Source of the DNA: Porphyra umbilicalis
Taxonomy: Eukaryota > Rhodophyta > Bangiophyceae > Bangiales > Bangiaceae
Direction: 5' to 3'
DNA: 64,000 nucleotides
Assembly (NCBI GenBank): GCA_002049455.2
Contig: KV918769.1
Coordinates: 248,001 to 312,000 of the forward strand
Positions 35,715-46,820 of this stretch are shown here, one piece after another; the first letter of the stretch is position 1; the number at the start of each line of letters is the position of its first letter. The notes beneath the pieces are model-generated. The model had not been told where the DNA came from. It was given only the letters and a program-made list of their open reading frames with translations, and made no database searches. Position numbers and translations under genes: made by a program.

Positions 35715-36525
35715 GGGGCGGCCGCGGGGGGCGGGGGGGACGCGGCGCCGACGGTGCCGACGTCTCGAAACGTTGGGCGGGGGATTGCTTGTGTTCCTTC
35801 TTCTTTTTTTTTTTTGGTTACCGTCGCCCCCGCCGAGTGTGGTGACGTCTGTGTGCCTTGTGGCGTGTTGTGGCCTGTACGTGTAGGGTGGTGTGGCGGT
35901 TTGAGGTTCCTGTACTTTTTTCCCCCCAAAAAACCAACGACCGTGTCGCTCCCCACTTGCCCGTGTGTAGGGGCGCCACGGGGGCGCCGTCGACCGCTCG
36001 GCGGGCCGCCATCGACCGTGCGGTCGACCGCCCCGTGGCCGCCGACCGGGCGCCGCTGGCAGCGGCCGGCGGCGGGTGCGCCACGGCGCGGGGGCCACTG
36101 TCCCCGCCGCTGCCGTCGGCGTCACGTGCCACCCCGCCGTCTGCCGCGCGACGCGGCGCGGCGCGGCGCAGCCGCGGCCGCGGCCGCAAGGGGGCCACCC
36201 CCCCCGCCCGCCGCGCGGGTCGATGGGGGCAGGGGCGACAGGCGCGGCTACGCCACGCGCCGCCGCCCGCCCTGCGCGCCGCAGTGCGGGCGGGGGGTGC
36301 CGCACCACCAGTGGCTCCGCGTGGGGCAGAGGGCGCGGCGCTTCCGCCGGCGACGCGAGCGGAAAAAGGAGGTGGACAGGCAACCGCACGGCGCGTCGGC
36401 GCCGTACACCGTCCCTCTCGGCGTGTGACAGCAAGTCTGTTCATCCTACGCTCGCTTCGCTGCACGCCCCTCCCCCCCCCCCCCCCCGCCCCGCGGCGGC
36501 TCTGCCGCCGCCCCCCCCCACCCGC
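35715..36525. other. no gene recognised
   Basis: Downstream of the CS-Sel1 gene and of the convergent TMEM120-type gene. Holds a T-rich stretch at 35800-35820, perhaps a 3' end, and GC-rich sequence open on both strands without motifs. Confidence 0.5.
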
Positions 36526-38025
36526 TCAGTCCGCGTGGGCGCGTCGTCTTTGTTCGGCGCCGTCCCCCCGTCGCCCCACACCACCCAGCCGCCGGTTCTT
36601 CTCCCGCAACACCCGCAGCGTCGTCACAAAGTTGCCGACAAAGGTGGCAAAAAATAGCGCGCCGCACAGCCCCGCGTGCACCTCGGACGGGTAGAGGCGC
36701 CAGATGCGGGCGAGCGCCACCGCCAAGTAGAGCTGCATGCCGTGGCCAAAGAGGATAAAGCCGATGAGGAAGCGCATGCTCTCCGACCAGTGGATCTGCG
36801 TGCCGTCGGACGACGCCACGTCCATCTCGCCGACGCGGCCCAGGGAGCGCAGCGCATACAGGCGGGCCATCTGGTAGCGCGTTTGCAGGATCTGCAACAC
36901 CGCATTGTAGACGCCAAACATGTGGAGCCGCGGGGAGAAGAGGCCATAACTCGGCCCCGGCTGCCACGTCAGCAGGACGACCCCCTGCGCGAGCGTGATG
37001 TAGTGGTGAATAATCCACCACCGCTTAATGTTGCTGCCATTGGCGCGGAGGATGTTTTCCCGCAACGCCAGCGACACGTAGTAGTAGACGAGGGAGAGTT
37101 GCAGCAGCATGTGGAGCCACCGCATGGCGGGGAGGAAGAGGCATGCCGCAGAGGCAACGACAAAGCAGGGGGCGAGCGTCAGCTTGAGGCGCTCGTACTC
37201 CTGCTTGAAAGCGACGCGCTCCTTGCGCCGTGCAAACCGCACGTTGATCATGCCGAGAAAGAGCTGTGCAAAGCGGCCCCCCGTAGCGGGCTCCAACGCC
37301 GACACGCCGGCGAGGAGCGTGAGGTACCGCCGAACGGTTGCGCGGCGGACGTCGAGTGGGGGGGGGGGGGAGCGGGGGGGGTCGCCGCCACCACAGCGTC
37401 TGTGGCGCCGGCCGCTGCACAGGCGGGTGGCGGGTCAGCGGCAGCGGCAGCAGCCGCGGGAGTCGCCCCATTGGCCGCCCCAGCGCCGGCGCTGCTGCCC
37501 GCGCCCGCGCTGCTGCCCGCGCCGGCGCTGCTGCCCGCACCAGCGCTGCTACCCGCGCCGGCACTACTGCCCGCGGCGCCAGCCGAGGTGGCGGCGGCCA
37601 CCACCCCCGGTGGCCCAGCAGCGTCGGCTGCCGCCACGGCATCGACGACGACGCCCCCCCCCTCGCCCGGCACTCCCCTCTGGCGGATCCCGCCGCCCCC
37701 CACGCCACCCCCCCCCCGCACGCCACCGCCGAGCCGTCCGCCCGACCCCCCCCCCAGAGCCCCCCCCCGAGCCCCCCCCCCCTTCCTCCTCGGTCAGCTC
37801 CTTGGGGAGCGTTCGCACCGCCTTGCGCTGCGCGTTGACGGCCCCCTCAAACGCCTCTTGCAGGCGGTGGAGCGTCGCAAGGGCGGCTTCCAGGTCCCCG
37901 CCGAGGCGCGCAACTTCGGCGTGCTGCCGGTCGAGCGCCGCAAAGTCGACGCCGTCGGGGGAGGCGACGGTTGGGATCACAACGCGGCCGCCGCCGCGGC
38001 CGCTGTCGCCAACCTCCACGACCAT
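36526..38025 (-). CDS. TMEM120-family (TMPIT) membrane protein
   Basis: The C-terminal 260 residues (36526-37305) align by eye to TMEM120: LGMINVRF...KERVAFKQEYERLKL, then YYYVSLALRENILRANGSNI followed by KRWWIIHHYITLAQGVVLLT, LQTRYQMARLYALRSLG, IGFILFGHGMQLY and GNFVTTLRVLREKNRR. Six hydrophobic helices fit the family. The conserved N-terminal coiled coil (DFAALDRQHAEVARLGGDLE, then LHRLQEAFEGAVNAQRKAVR) lies at about 37805-37950, starting MVVEVGDSG at 38025. Between them is an Ala/Gly/Ser-rich insert with AGSSAG repeats (about 37485-37570) not usual in the family. Parts lie in different frames, switching at G/C runs near 37365 and 37750. TMEM120 proteins reside in the ER/nuclear envelope and resemble lipid-elongase folds; their activity is debated. 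Confidence 0.8.
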
Positions 38026-38717
38026 GGCGTCGGGCGGGGAGCGGGGGCGCCGTGCACAAGGGGGGGAGCGGGCGGGGCGCGCATGTGCGGTACACGTGGG
38101 AGGGGGGGGGGTGACGCGAGGGTGACGAGTGCGGGGGGAAGGGGGAGCGCAGGCGGCAGTCAAGGCAGGCACCAGGGGGCGGGAAGGGGGTGCGAGGGGG
38201 CGCGACCGCTCGACGGGCGGCGAGCCAAAGCGGCAGACACCGGTCGGTGCCCCGTCACGGGGAGGCGCGGCGGGGCCGTGCACCGGCGGTCGGCGGCACG
38301 AGCCGCAGACGAGCGGCGCGCACGCGGCGGCGCCGCTACGCGCGGCGGTCGCGCCGCGCCCCGCAATGCCGTGTGCCGCCGACGCTGGCACCGGCGCCGC
38401 CAACGTCCCCGGCGGTCGATGCAGCGCGCGGGGGGGAAGCGCAGGCGGCGCGACCACCCGCGCCACGGGGGCACGCCGGTCAACGGCGGCGGAGGCGCAG
38501 CGTCGGACCGACGTGGCTCGTCACGGCGGCTGGGCTGCGGCTGGCGTGCTGCTCCTCCCCCGCCACGCTCCGGCCCTCTCCGCCCAGACGAGTCTGTCGC
38601 AGCTGCAGCGGTGGCGCCAACAAACGGGGCGACGGGCGAATCGGGCCCGACAGCGCAATGGGATCCGCTTTGTTGACAGGCGGTGTCGGTGTCGCGGTAT
38701 TTGTATAAGAAATTCTA

Positions 38718-38757
38718 TGTGACTGAAAGCGCGTTCGCGAAAACACCCTGGACTTGC
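38718..38757 (-). repeat. inverted-repeat copy, right
   Basis: Reverse complement of this segment matches 31738-31775 (cgcgaacgcg core flanked by tttcagtca). The pair brackets the CS-Sel1 and TMEM120 genes, about 7 kb apart; they may be fragments of one dispersed repeat and not ends of a single element. Confidence 0.6.
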
Positions 38758-39661
38758 AAAACGATAGAACTGTTTTCACACGACGAAAGATACATAGGCA
38801 AGTCGAGCACCGCCTCCCGGGTGAGCATCACCTGCACGACCGGCGCCGCTTGGGAGAGCACGTACAAGCGGGAGATAAGAAAAAAGGAGACGAGGAAGGC
38901 GGCCATGGCGGCGGTGGTGGCGGTCGCCGACGTGACCACCGCTTGCTGGCGTAGGGGGCGCTCCGCCCACCGCCGCCGCGGCGTCCACCGCGGCCTGCAC
39001 GAGCAGCAGCTGCTGCCGTCGGGGGGGTACCCGCCCACTGGTGGGTAGCGGCCGCCCGCACGCTCCTCGGCGACCAGCGCTTTGTCTTCGTCCGAGGGGG
39101 GGTAGGTGATCGCCGCGAGGGGCTCCTGCCGCACCCACCGGAGGGTCAGCAGCGGCCGCCACCGCCGTGGCGGGCGGCGGCTGCAACCGAGGCACGGCCG
39201 ACACCATCCGAGCAACCACCGGCCGACGCTGGCTGGGCAGTCGTCGCTTGCCGCAGCGCAGACTCGAGGCCGAGCTGCGCGATGCGCACGTGCGCGGCGG
39301 CGACGCGGTGGATGGGGAGGGGGGGGTATGTGGGGCCACAGAGGGGGAGGGGGGGGAAGAAGCCGTCGATGGCACGGGGGGGCGGGCGGCGGGGTGGAGC
39401 AAGAAAATAGCAGGGGCGCCACGCCGCCGCCGCCGCCGCCGCCGGCACCGCCGCGGCCGCGGCCGCCGCAGCCGCCGGCGCCACTCGCTGCCGTGTGCGG
39501 GCGCGCGTCGTGCGCACGGTCGTCCACTGCTCACCGCCGCGTCGGCGGCAGGCGCGGCGGCAACACCGCCAGCGGCGGTGGCCGCCGCCCCCACGCGCCG
39601 CGCGCGGGTGTTGCGGGAAGGGACGCGACCACGCAGGCCGCAGCGCATTCAGCGCCGACAC
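38758..39661 (-). CDS. possible coding region, unidentified
   Basis: Minus-strand frames here look partly protein-like: HVRIAQLGLESALRQATTAQ (about 39240-39300), then AAITYPPSDEDKALVAEERA (about 39060-39115) in another frame, then a hydrophobic stretch MAAFLVSFFLISRLYVLSQA (about 38860-38910). Switches fall near G/C runs, as in neighbouring genes, so one membrane-protein gene is conceivable. No family is recognised. It may be only GC-rich noise. Confidence 0.22.
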
Positions 39662-41074
39662 GACCCCCTGTTTGAAAAATCAGAACCGACGTCTCCCACA
39701 GGGCCCTCAGAGCCCGATTCTGGCCAACTACCGCGGAATTGCGACATCATGGCCGTTCATGGCCGCGTCCACCTGCCCCCACGACCCCGTAAACGCCGCA
39801 CCTGCCCTCACGCACCTTTTTAACCACGATTCTGCTTCCGCGGACCGTACGGGCGATGAAGACGTCGCCACCTCTAGCAACTTCACAGAAAGATGCGGGC
39901 AGCCCCGGCGCATGTTCCCACAGTCAAGAAAGCGCCGGAGGACGTCCTCCAACGGCGTAGGGAGCCAAACGGACCGCCAAAAACGTCTTTTTAAGTACTC
40001 CCGCAACGTGCACTAGAAAAAAGGACTTTTTTTTCGACGTGTGGGTGTGAGAAAGCACCCTAGACTAAAGTCCAGGGAAATGGCTCACGGATTTCATCTG
40101 GTTCAGATGCGGATGCAGCTGAGCTGATTCAGTCTGAGGCCCTTTCTTAGCATTTCCTTCGTTCATGTGACGCTTCGTGTGACGAGCTTTCAGCTTGAAA
40201 AGGTCGCAGTGGGTCGTCCCTTCGTGTGACAGTGTCAAGCGGAATTGTTTGACGAATTCGAGTTAAGTGATTGTCGATCCAAGGGCTGACTTCGAGCGCT
40301 CGGTTGCTGGGCTCGGCACGGGCCCACATCGATGATGTAGAACTCCGTGGTTCAACATACTCCATGATGGCGACGCCTTTGTCGCCCTCACCTCGAAGCC
40401 GGCGCCTCGTTGCCGGGACAGACAGCCTGACATTGAACCCTCGGCGCCACCTTCGCCGAACCAGGATAGCCTCCCTGGATGTTCCATGCAGCAGGCTGTG
40501 CAGAGCCGGGGAAGAAGTCCGTTGGGGGCGCAGCTTGGGCCCGTCATGATACCCGCAACGTACACTTGTATCGCGCTGCGGGCGTACTGAGAGCAAACCC
40601 TGCAACGTCGATCCCATCTTCTAATTGGGGAATCTAGAGGCGCAACGTGTGGCATGCTGAATGGAGAGCCCATTCTGGGGGCCCTGTTTGGGGCCAGACG
40701 CGATGTAGTTGGGCATCGAGCTGTCTGAATCGAGCCACGAGACGGTCTGAATGGGGTCGTCATTGCTGGGTTATGTGTAGCCCCATTCTGGTAGTCCAAA
40801 TCCGAATGAAAGCGAAGGAGCGCTAAGGGATCTCGATCAGCGCTTAATGAAACGAAACCACCGAAAAGTTGTCCGGAAAGTGTCCTCGTCAAGCGCCAGA
40901 TATGCCGCTAATAATCGTCGAAACCGATGACAACGTCGAAGAAAGAGGCATTCAAAGGGACGAACGGGCCGACACCTGGGACGGCCACGACATGAATCGG
41001 GCACCTCATGGGAACTACGCCCCTGGGAAGAATCCGATCTCCTCGTGCGCAGTCCTGTCGATTGTAAACATGCT
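39662..41074. other. no gene recognised
   Basis: GC falls compared with the previous 10 kb. Frames up to about 200 codons occur on both strands at 40147-40892 but lack motifs, ATG context or length to be convincing. Confidence 0.45.
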
Positions 41075-41338
41075 TTTGACACCCCACCCTCTTGAGCCGT
41101 CTCTGAAGCCTAGGCCTGTACAGTTTCGCGCGTCTTTGCACTCTGCTTGCAGAGATACAGCCCCAAAACCATCGTTCGACGCTACGACGCCCAGGGCACC
41201 CCCCATCTCTGTAAACGCACGCGTTGGCCACACTGTACACTTCTTCCCCACCTTGAGAATAATCGTGTAGAGTTTCGCACCCGTCTGACACCTTGCCCAA
41301 GAGTTATGCTCGTCGCCGTACCCCAAGTCCCAATCTTA
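41075..41338 (+). repeat. 264-bp direct repeat, copy 1
   Basis: tttgacaccccaccctcttg through gtcccaatctta recurs at 41753-42016 with about 15 differences. Confidence 0.85.
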
Positions 41339-41752
41339 GACATTCCCCCCCAAACCCTCCTAAGTTTGCTCAACCTACTTTCAGTATCACCAATTGGGGT
41401 CACACTTTCCCCAACCCACCTCTGCTCGCCCATACACCCCCTAAACTCATACGAGACATACTTTCTAGACCTCCTTCTCGCCCTCTACCCGTTTCCGTCG
41501 AGACATTGGACGTTCCGCATAGTCCTCGTGCCCATATGCCTCATACCGCTAAACGTACCATAAGTCACCTGTTCGACCCCCTAATCCAGAGCTCTCTTCA
41601 ACTTCGCCACACTATCCCCTTGCCCTATGGCTCCCCACTAGACTTGCATGGTTTCCGCGTTCGCGGCCCTCCCCAGCCAACTTTATGACCCAAAAACCAA
41701 CATTCTTCACTAAATTCACCCTGCACCCCCGCCCAGGTACGCACCACATACA

Positions 41753-42016
41753 TTTGACACCCCACCCTCTTGGGTCGTCTGCATATCCTAGGCCTGTACA
41801 GTTTCGCGCGTCTTTGCACTCTGCTTGAAGAGATACAGCTCCAAAACCATCGTTCGACGCTACGACGCCCAGGGCCCCCCGCATCTCTGTAAACGCACGC
41901 GTTAACCACACTGTACCCTTCTTCCTGACCTTGAGAATAATCGTGTAGAGTTTCGCACCCGTCTGACACCTTGCGCAAGAGTTATGCTCGTCGCCGTACC
42001 TCAAGTCCCAATCTTG
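41753..42016 (+). repeat. 264-bp direct repeat, copy 2
   Basis: Second copy of the 41075-41338 repeat, offset 678 bp. The sequence between the copies is C/T-rich on the plus strand and shows no gene. Confidence 0.85.
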
Positions 42017-42179
42017 CCATTCAGAATAATTTGACAAGGGGTCATGTAGAACGAAATATTCATCACTCTTGCCACGCTCGCCCACACGTTGACAACAAAC
42101 CAAGACTCATTCACTCTCATATACGTCCGTAGTACTTCAGGCATGCGACACCCGAACTGAAGCCTACATCGCTCTCCGG

Positions 42180-42607
42180 AGATACACCTCCCAATCCAAA
42201 TATTCGGTTGCAGTTCACTTGAGCCGCCCACACCTCCCAGACTTTGCTGACTTGGCCCATTTGCCCCATACTGCCGGCATGTCCGTTGGATTTAGATTAT
42301 AACTGTAGAGTGACATGGACATTGACCGTCTAGGTCCAGAGATACACCTCCCAACCCAAATATTCGGTTTCAATTGACTTGAGCCGCCCACACCTCCCAA
42401 ACTTTGCTGACTTGGCCCACCTGCCCCATACCGCCGGCATGCCCGTTGGATGTAGATAATAACTGTAGAGTGACATGGACATTGACCGTCTAGGTCCAGA
42501 GATACACCTCCCAATCCAAATATTCGGTTTCAACTCACTTGAACCGCCCACATCGCCCAAACTTTGCTGACTTGGGCCACCTGCCCCATACCGCCGGCAT
42601 GATCGCT
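42180..42607 (+). repeat. 160-bp tandem repeat, about 2.7 units
   Basis: agatacacctcccaa occurs at 42180, 42340 and 42500; each is followed by ccaaatattcggtt and a ggcccacctgccccatac segment. The last unit breaks off after ccggcatg at about 42602. Confidence 0.9.
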
Positions 42608-44356
42608 CGATGCAAATAGTTTACTGTTCCTGACGGGCCGTGAAACAAAGCTTTGCACGGCGTGCAGTTTGACCGCTCTTCGTAAACTGTTTATATGTTG
42701 TTCCCTGGGGGACTTTGTCGGCCAATCCATGTCGGCGCGAAAGGGTAGGAGTTGGAAGGTGACATCAAGGATGGCGGCGCAATCGGCGACGACGGCTGTC
42801 AGACAGTGCGAGCATCGGGCTTAGGCGGGAGGGGGCACGCCGAAGCATCTCTACGGAGCAGCAACACACGGGCTGGCGCCCTTAGCGCCCCGCCATGAGG
42901 TAGCCGTGCTACCCGACCATGCTCTGGGCGAAAGTCCCCGGATCACGCGGCAGCAAGTGTCACTCAGGAAACGGGTGCCTCCTGCCATAATGGAGTACCT
43001 TGTCATGGGGGTGGCGGAAATCCTCTTCCCCCCTGTGGCCTGCGACGACGCGGCTTCGTCGCTCTGCTCGCACCGAGGTGGGAGCAGAGCCGTGCCGCGG
43101 AGCAGACTATAGGTTGCCAGCCAGGAGGTTATCGATTATCGATGAGATATGGGATGAACTGGTTGCTCTGGTTGCTCTCAAGGTATGTTCACTGCGAACT
43201 CTCATGCTACAAACGTGGTGATCTGGGATATGATGCCCAGTTTGGAGGGAAGTGCAGTCATTGGCTGAACCAGTGAATCGAACCAATCTGTCGTCCTGGA
43301 TGGCATCACTTTTCTCAAAAGCTGCATTTTCGGTGACTAGTCGACGCCACAAACTGTCGGTTTCGGTGCCACTTGCACAATGCTCGGTTGAAGCTGGGTC
43401 GCGTCATCGGATGAGATCGTGCGTGAGTGGGCCACTGGAGGGGTGCGAAGCGCTCTGCGCATTGGGTGGACACGGCGACGCCTCAGAACGGATGGCCAGC
43501 CGGTCACGTGACCAACTGGTCATCCTTTTGACGTTGGAACGGCCGCCGCGCTAACGCCCTCGCTGGCTCTGGAGGCGTCACGGCATTCAGCGCCGCGACT
43601 CATCAGGGGCCGCCTCGCGGCCCCTCAGCCGTCCGACGTGTGCCGCTCCCGGCGTGTCAGTCTGACGCGTGCCGCTCGACCCCCCAGCCGTCCAACGTGT
43701 GTGGCGTGGGGGCGTCTGATTTCCGCCTTTAAACGGGTCTGCGTTGTCAGGCTGCCGTGGCGGGTCTCTCCGGCTGGTCCCACCCGCTCGTTCATATTTT
43801 ATCGGGCGGGCACGGCGCCTCTGTGGACGGGCTGCACGTGGGACGACGAGACGCATGGGCGCTGGTCGGTTCTCAACCGTGACCAGTTTTTGGGAGCCAG
43901 GTCTCCTGCGGGGCGGGCCAGGCTGCCGCAGTCCCCCCACACTCGCTCACCCGCCGTCGGACGGCAGGTGGGATTGGTCGGGCGGCGGGGACGCGTCTCC
44001 TCTGTGTGCGCAATCGCGCCGGTGTGGTGGGACGTCTGTGCAGCGCGCGCGCGCCGCCTGCCATCCCGCCCCCCCTCCCCTCCACTCACCGCGCCCACCC
44101 CTCCCGCCCTCTGTAACCGCGCTCATGACGCGTGTGAAGGGCGCAAACGACACGCGATGACGCCGAGCGCAGCGGCAGCGCAACGGTCGCGCTGCCACCC
44201 CGCCCTCTCCGTCTTGCACCTGCGCGGGGCCGTGTGACCACGGCACCACGGACGCCCCCTCCCCCCCCCCCCCCACCTGCTGAACGGTGCGCTCCACCCT
44301 GCCGCCCTTCCCGCCTCGGGTCCCCGAGCTTCGCTGGTCCCAGGGAAGACGGCTCC
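42608..44356. other. no gene recognised
   Basis: No frame has a recognisable motif. Around 43540-43720 there are repeated cgtcc/gcgtc words and ctgacgcgtgccgctc, loosely like the GGCGTC clusters near 2.7 and 7.8 kb. From 44050 the DNA becomes C-rich. Confidence 0.4.
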
Positions 44357-45343
44357 ATGTACGCGCCTCCCCCCCCACCGCCCCGCGCTTTCGGGCCCTC
44401 CCCTCCCCGCAATCACTCCCGCCCCCCTCCTGCGGGCCGGGGTGTTGGCCGGCCGCTCAATCAAGGCGGCCGGCCTCAGGCACCACACCGGCTGCCCTGC
44501 CCTCCTCATCCCCGCCGCCTCGGACCTGACGCCGACCACGCCGATCCTGACGACCGACGTGTTCGTCGACGCGTCGACGACTATGGGCGTTATCACCCTC
44601 AAGCCGGCGGCGACTATCCCCGTCGGTGGAGCCCGCCCCGTCGACCAGCGGGCCCGCCACGCGGGCCCCCTTGGCGCAGCCCCCCTCGACGCCTGGCGGG
44701 CCCCCCACAGGGCCCCCCCCCCTCCCTGTGGTGGAGCCCGCAGCGAGGACCAACGGGCGCCCCACAGGGTTCTCGACGGTGCAGCCCTCCGCGACGACCG
44801 GCGGGTCCCGGACACGGATCCTCTCGCTGGAGCCCCCCGCGACGACCGGCGGGCCCGTTTGCAGACCCAAGGTGCTGGCCGCCGGAGCCACCGGTCGACG
44901 ATCACCGGCGTTCGTACGGCGTTTGGCCGCCGCCACCTCCGTCCTCGTCCACCCACGGGTACGCGAGCGCGGACGAGCCGTGGCCAACCGGTGGGTACGA
45001 CCCCACCGGTAGCTGGTCTTCCGCGTGGCGGCCACCGCCGTACCCGGTGTGCCACCGTCCGGCGCTCTGGAGCGGCGAGTCACCCGCCAAGCCACACGGC
45101 GGGCTCGCGTACCAGTGGGCGTTGACGACGGGGCAGCCGCAGAGCACGCCTTTGCCGTTAATGTTGTTGCCCGCGCCGCCGCAGCCCTCGCTGCAGCCGA
45201 CGCCGCAGGAGGCAGCTCGCCACCCTCTGTACGTGGTAGGCGGCCACCAAGCCCCGCCCCCCTCGACGTTTTTGCTGGTGCCTGCTCCCCCCCAGCCTCC
45301 CCAGCAGGCCCCTCTCTACCTGACGTCGCCGTTCCAGCAGTGA
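44357..45343 (+). CDS. Pro/Arg-rich repeat protein (hypothetical)
   Basis: Open frame of 328 residues from the ATG at 44357 (MYAPPPPPPRAFGPSPP). It has four to five degenerate repeats of WSPPRRPAGP type (about 44600-44860), then Tyr/Gly/Trp-containing segments (GGYDPTGSWSSAWRPPPYP). The regular repeat and varied composition make it more convincing than the other GC-rich frames. It overlaps by about 320 bp, in another frame, the upstream open part of the Myb/SANT-like gene, so it may be a 5' exon of that gene or a separate ORF. No known domain. Confidence 0.35.
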   Translation: MYAPPPPPPRAFGPSPPRNHSRPPPAGRGVGRPLNQGGRPQAPHRLPCPPHPRRLGPDADHADPDDRRVRRRVDDYGRYHPQAGGDYPRRWSPPRRPAGPPRGPPWRSPPRRLAGPPQGPPPSLWWSPQRGPTGAPQGSRRCSPPRRPAGPGHGSSRWSPPRRPAGPFADPRCWPPEPPVDDHRRSYGVWPPPPPSSSTHGYASADEPWPTGGYDPTGSWSSAWRPPPYPVCHRPALWSGESPAKPHGGLAYQWALTTGQPQSTPLPLMLLPAPPQPSLQPTPQEAARHPLYVVGGHQAPPPSTFLLVPAPPQPPQQAPLYLTSPFQQ

Positions 45344-45363
45344 ACTACAACCTCCCCAAGTCC

Positions 45364-46596
45364 ATGGGCTCCAGCCTGGGATGGACGGACGAGGACCGCG
45401 TGCCGCTGTGTAGGGCCTACCTGGAGGTGAGCGAGGACCCTGTGAGCGCCACTGGTCGCTCCAAGGACCAGCTGTGGGCGGCTGTGCACGAGAAGTGGAC
45501 GGACCTGATGTCCAAGAAGGGGCACCTGCGCGTCAAGCGCAACGTAAATGTGTTGGAGAAGCAGTTCAAGAAGATCCGGAAGGGGGTGAGCTCGTTTACT
45601 TCTCACTACCTGGCCGTCAAAAATATGAAAACTACCGGGAACCTGACGGAGGAGGACATTATCAGCGGTGCGGTCGCGCGGTACTGCTCGCTGGACATCT
45701 ACGAGTTCATCCGCAGCGACCGGGAGAAGGACAAGCGCAAGGGCAAGACGGCCAAACGCAAAGCCAAACTGGCGCATTGCAAGTGGGTGGGGTGCTGCCG
45801 CGTTTTGCGCACATCTGACAAGTTCAGCGGCGCGGCCAACGCGGCGGACGACGCGAGTGTGGACCTGGGCGACTCTTCAGACGAGGACGGCGAGAGCGGG
45901 AGCACGAGCAGCCCGAACTCGCGCAACAAGGGGTATCAGAGCCGCCCGGGCGGCATCAAGGCCGCCAAGCTGATGCGGTCGGAGGACGCTGGAATGGAGA
46001 AGCAGGTCAAGGCGAGCACGGCGGCGGTGGACAAGTTGACCGTTGCGCAGCAAGAGCGCACTGCGCTTTGCTTTTTTGACTCTCCCTCGATGCGTCACAC
46101 GCCCGAGGCGGCACAGTACCGGCAAGCTGTTATGCTCAAGATGATGCAAGCTGCTGGCCTGGCGGCGCCCCCTGCACCGGCCCCCACGCGTGCGCCGCCG
46201 GCGCGCAGTGCTGCTCAGAAGATCCTTGTTGTGGAAGTTGGCGACGGCGTGGCCGCCATGGAAGTCACGACTCTCGCGGCTGATGCGTCGTCGTCGGCGC
46301 CGCCGGCGGCCGGCTCTGCCGCCGGAGCTAACGCGCCGCCGGGGGAGGACCCACCGGCGGCGCGTGTGGCAGCAGACACTGCTGCTGCAACGGCTCTGCC
46401 GGCGGAGGCGAAGTCGCCGGCGGCACCGCCGGCGCGCGGCAGCAGGGGGGGCGACAACCAGCGTGACCGCAAGTCGCAAGCCGCGAAGCAGCGCGCCGCT
46501 TCTGCGGCTCTTCACAAGCAGCTGGATACAACCCGCGGCCTTGACCAAAGTAGCGAGTCTGACACGACGACCATTACCACCACGGACACTGAGTAG
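45364..46596 (+). CDS. Myb/SANT-like DNA-binding protein, Harbinger-associated (probable)
   Basis: Open from 45025 to TAG at 46594-46596; the only ATG before the domain is at 45364, giving 410 residues. NYNLPK before it also looks coding, so an upstream exon is possible. The N-terminal domain, GWTDEDRVPLCRAYLEVSED then a tryptophan in QLWAAVHEKWTDL, plus VLEKQFKKIRKGVSSF, matches the trihelix/Myb-SANT-like proteins that accompany PIF/Harbinger transposases and aid binding to element ends. A basic stretch (DREKDKRKGKTAKRKAKLAH), an acidic-serine segment and an Ala-rich tail follow. A transposase of matching type lies 2.7 kb downstream on the opposite strand. Confidence 0.75.
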   Translation: MGSSLGWTDEDRVPLCRAYLEVSEDPVSATGRSKDQLWAAVHEKWTDLMSKKGHLRVKRNVNVLEKQFKKIRKGVSSFTSHYLAVKNMKTTGNLTEEDIISGAVARYCSLDIYEFIRSDREKDKRKGKTAKRKAKLAHCKWVGCCRVLRTSDKFSGAANAADDASVDLGDSSDEDGESGSTSSPNSRNKGYQSRPGGIKAAKLMRSEDAGMEKQVKASTAAVDKLTVAQQERTALCFFDSPSMRHTPEAAQYRQAVMLKMMQAAGLAAPPAPAPTRAPPARSAAQKILVVEVGDGVAAMEVTTLAADASSSAPPAAGSAAGANAPPGEDPPAARVAADTAAATALPAEAKSPAAPPARGSRGGDNQRDRKSQAAKQRAASAALHKQLDTTRGLDQSSESDTTTITTTDTE

Positions 46597-46820
46597 CGTA
46601 GCGACTGTGTATTGTCTTGTGCTTTGTGACATGTAGCAGCAGCTCGGTGACAACGAAAGGTTTTTTTTTTATCCCTCTTCGGCTTCTCCGGATGTTTCTT
46701 TTTTTTTTGCACCTACGTCCCACGTCTTACTTGGACTCCATCCCACTTGAGCACCACGTCTCTCAAAGAAGTAAATGAATGTAGTAAACTCAATGCAAAC
46801 ACGTTCCCACAACGCAAAAG

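Noticed and set aside
40147-40892. Two overlapping minus-strand frames of 156 and 209 codons
   Set aside because: No motif, mixed composition and no conserved start; length is within chance for this GC content.
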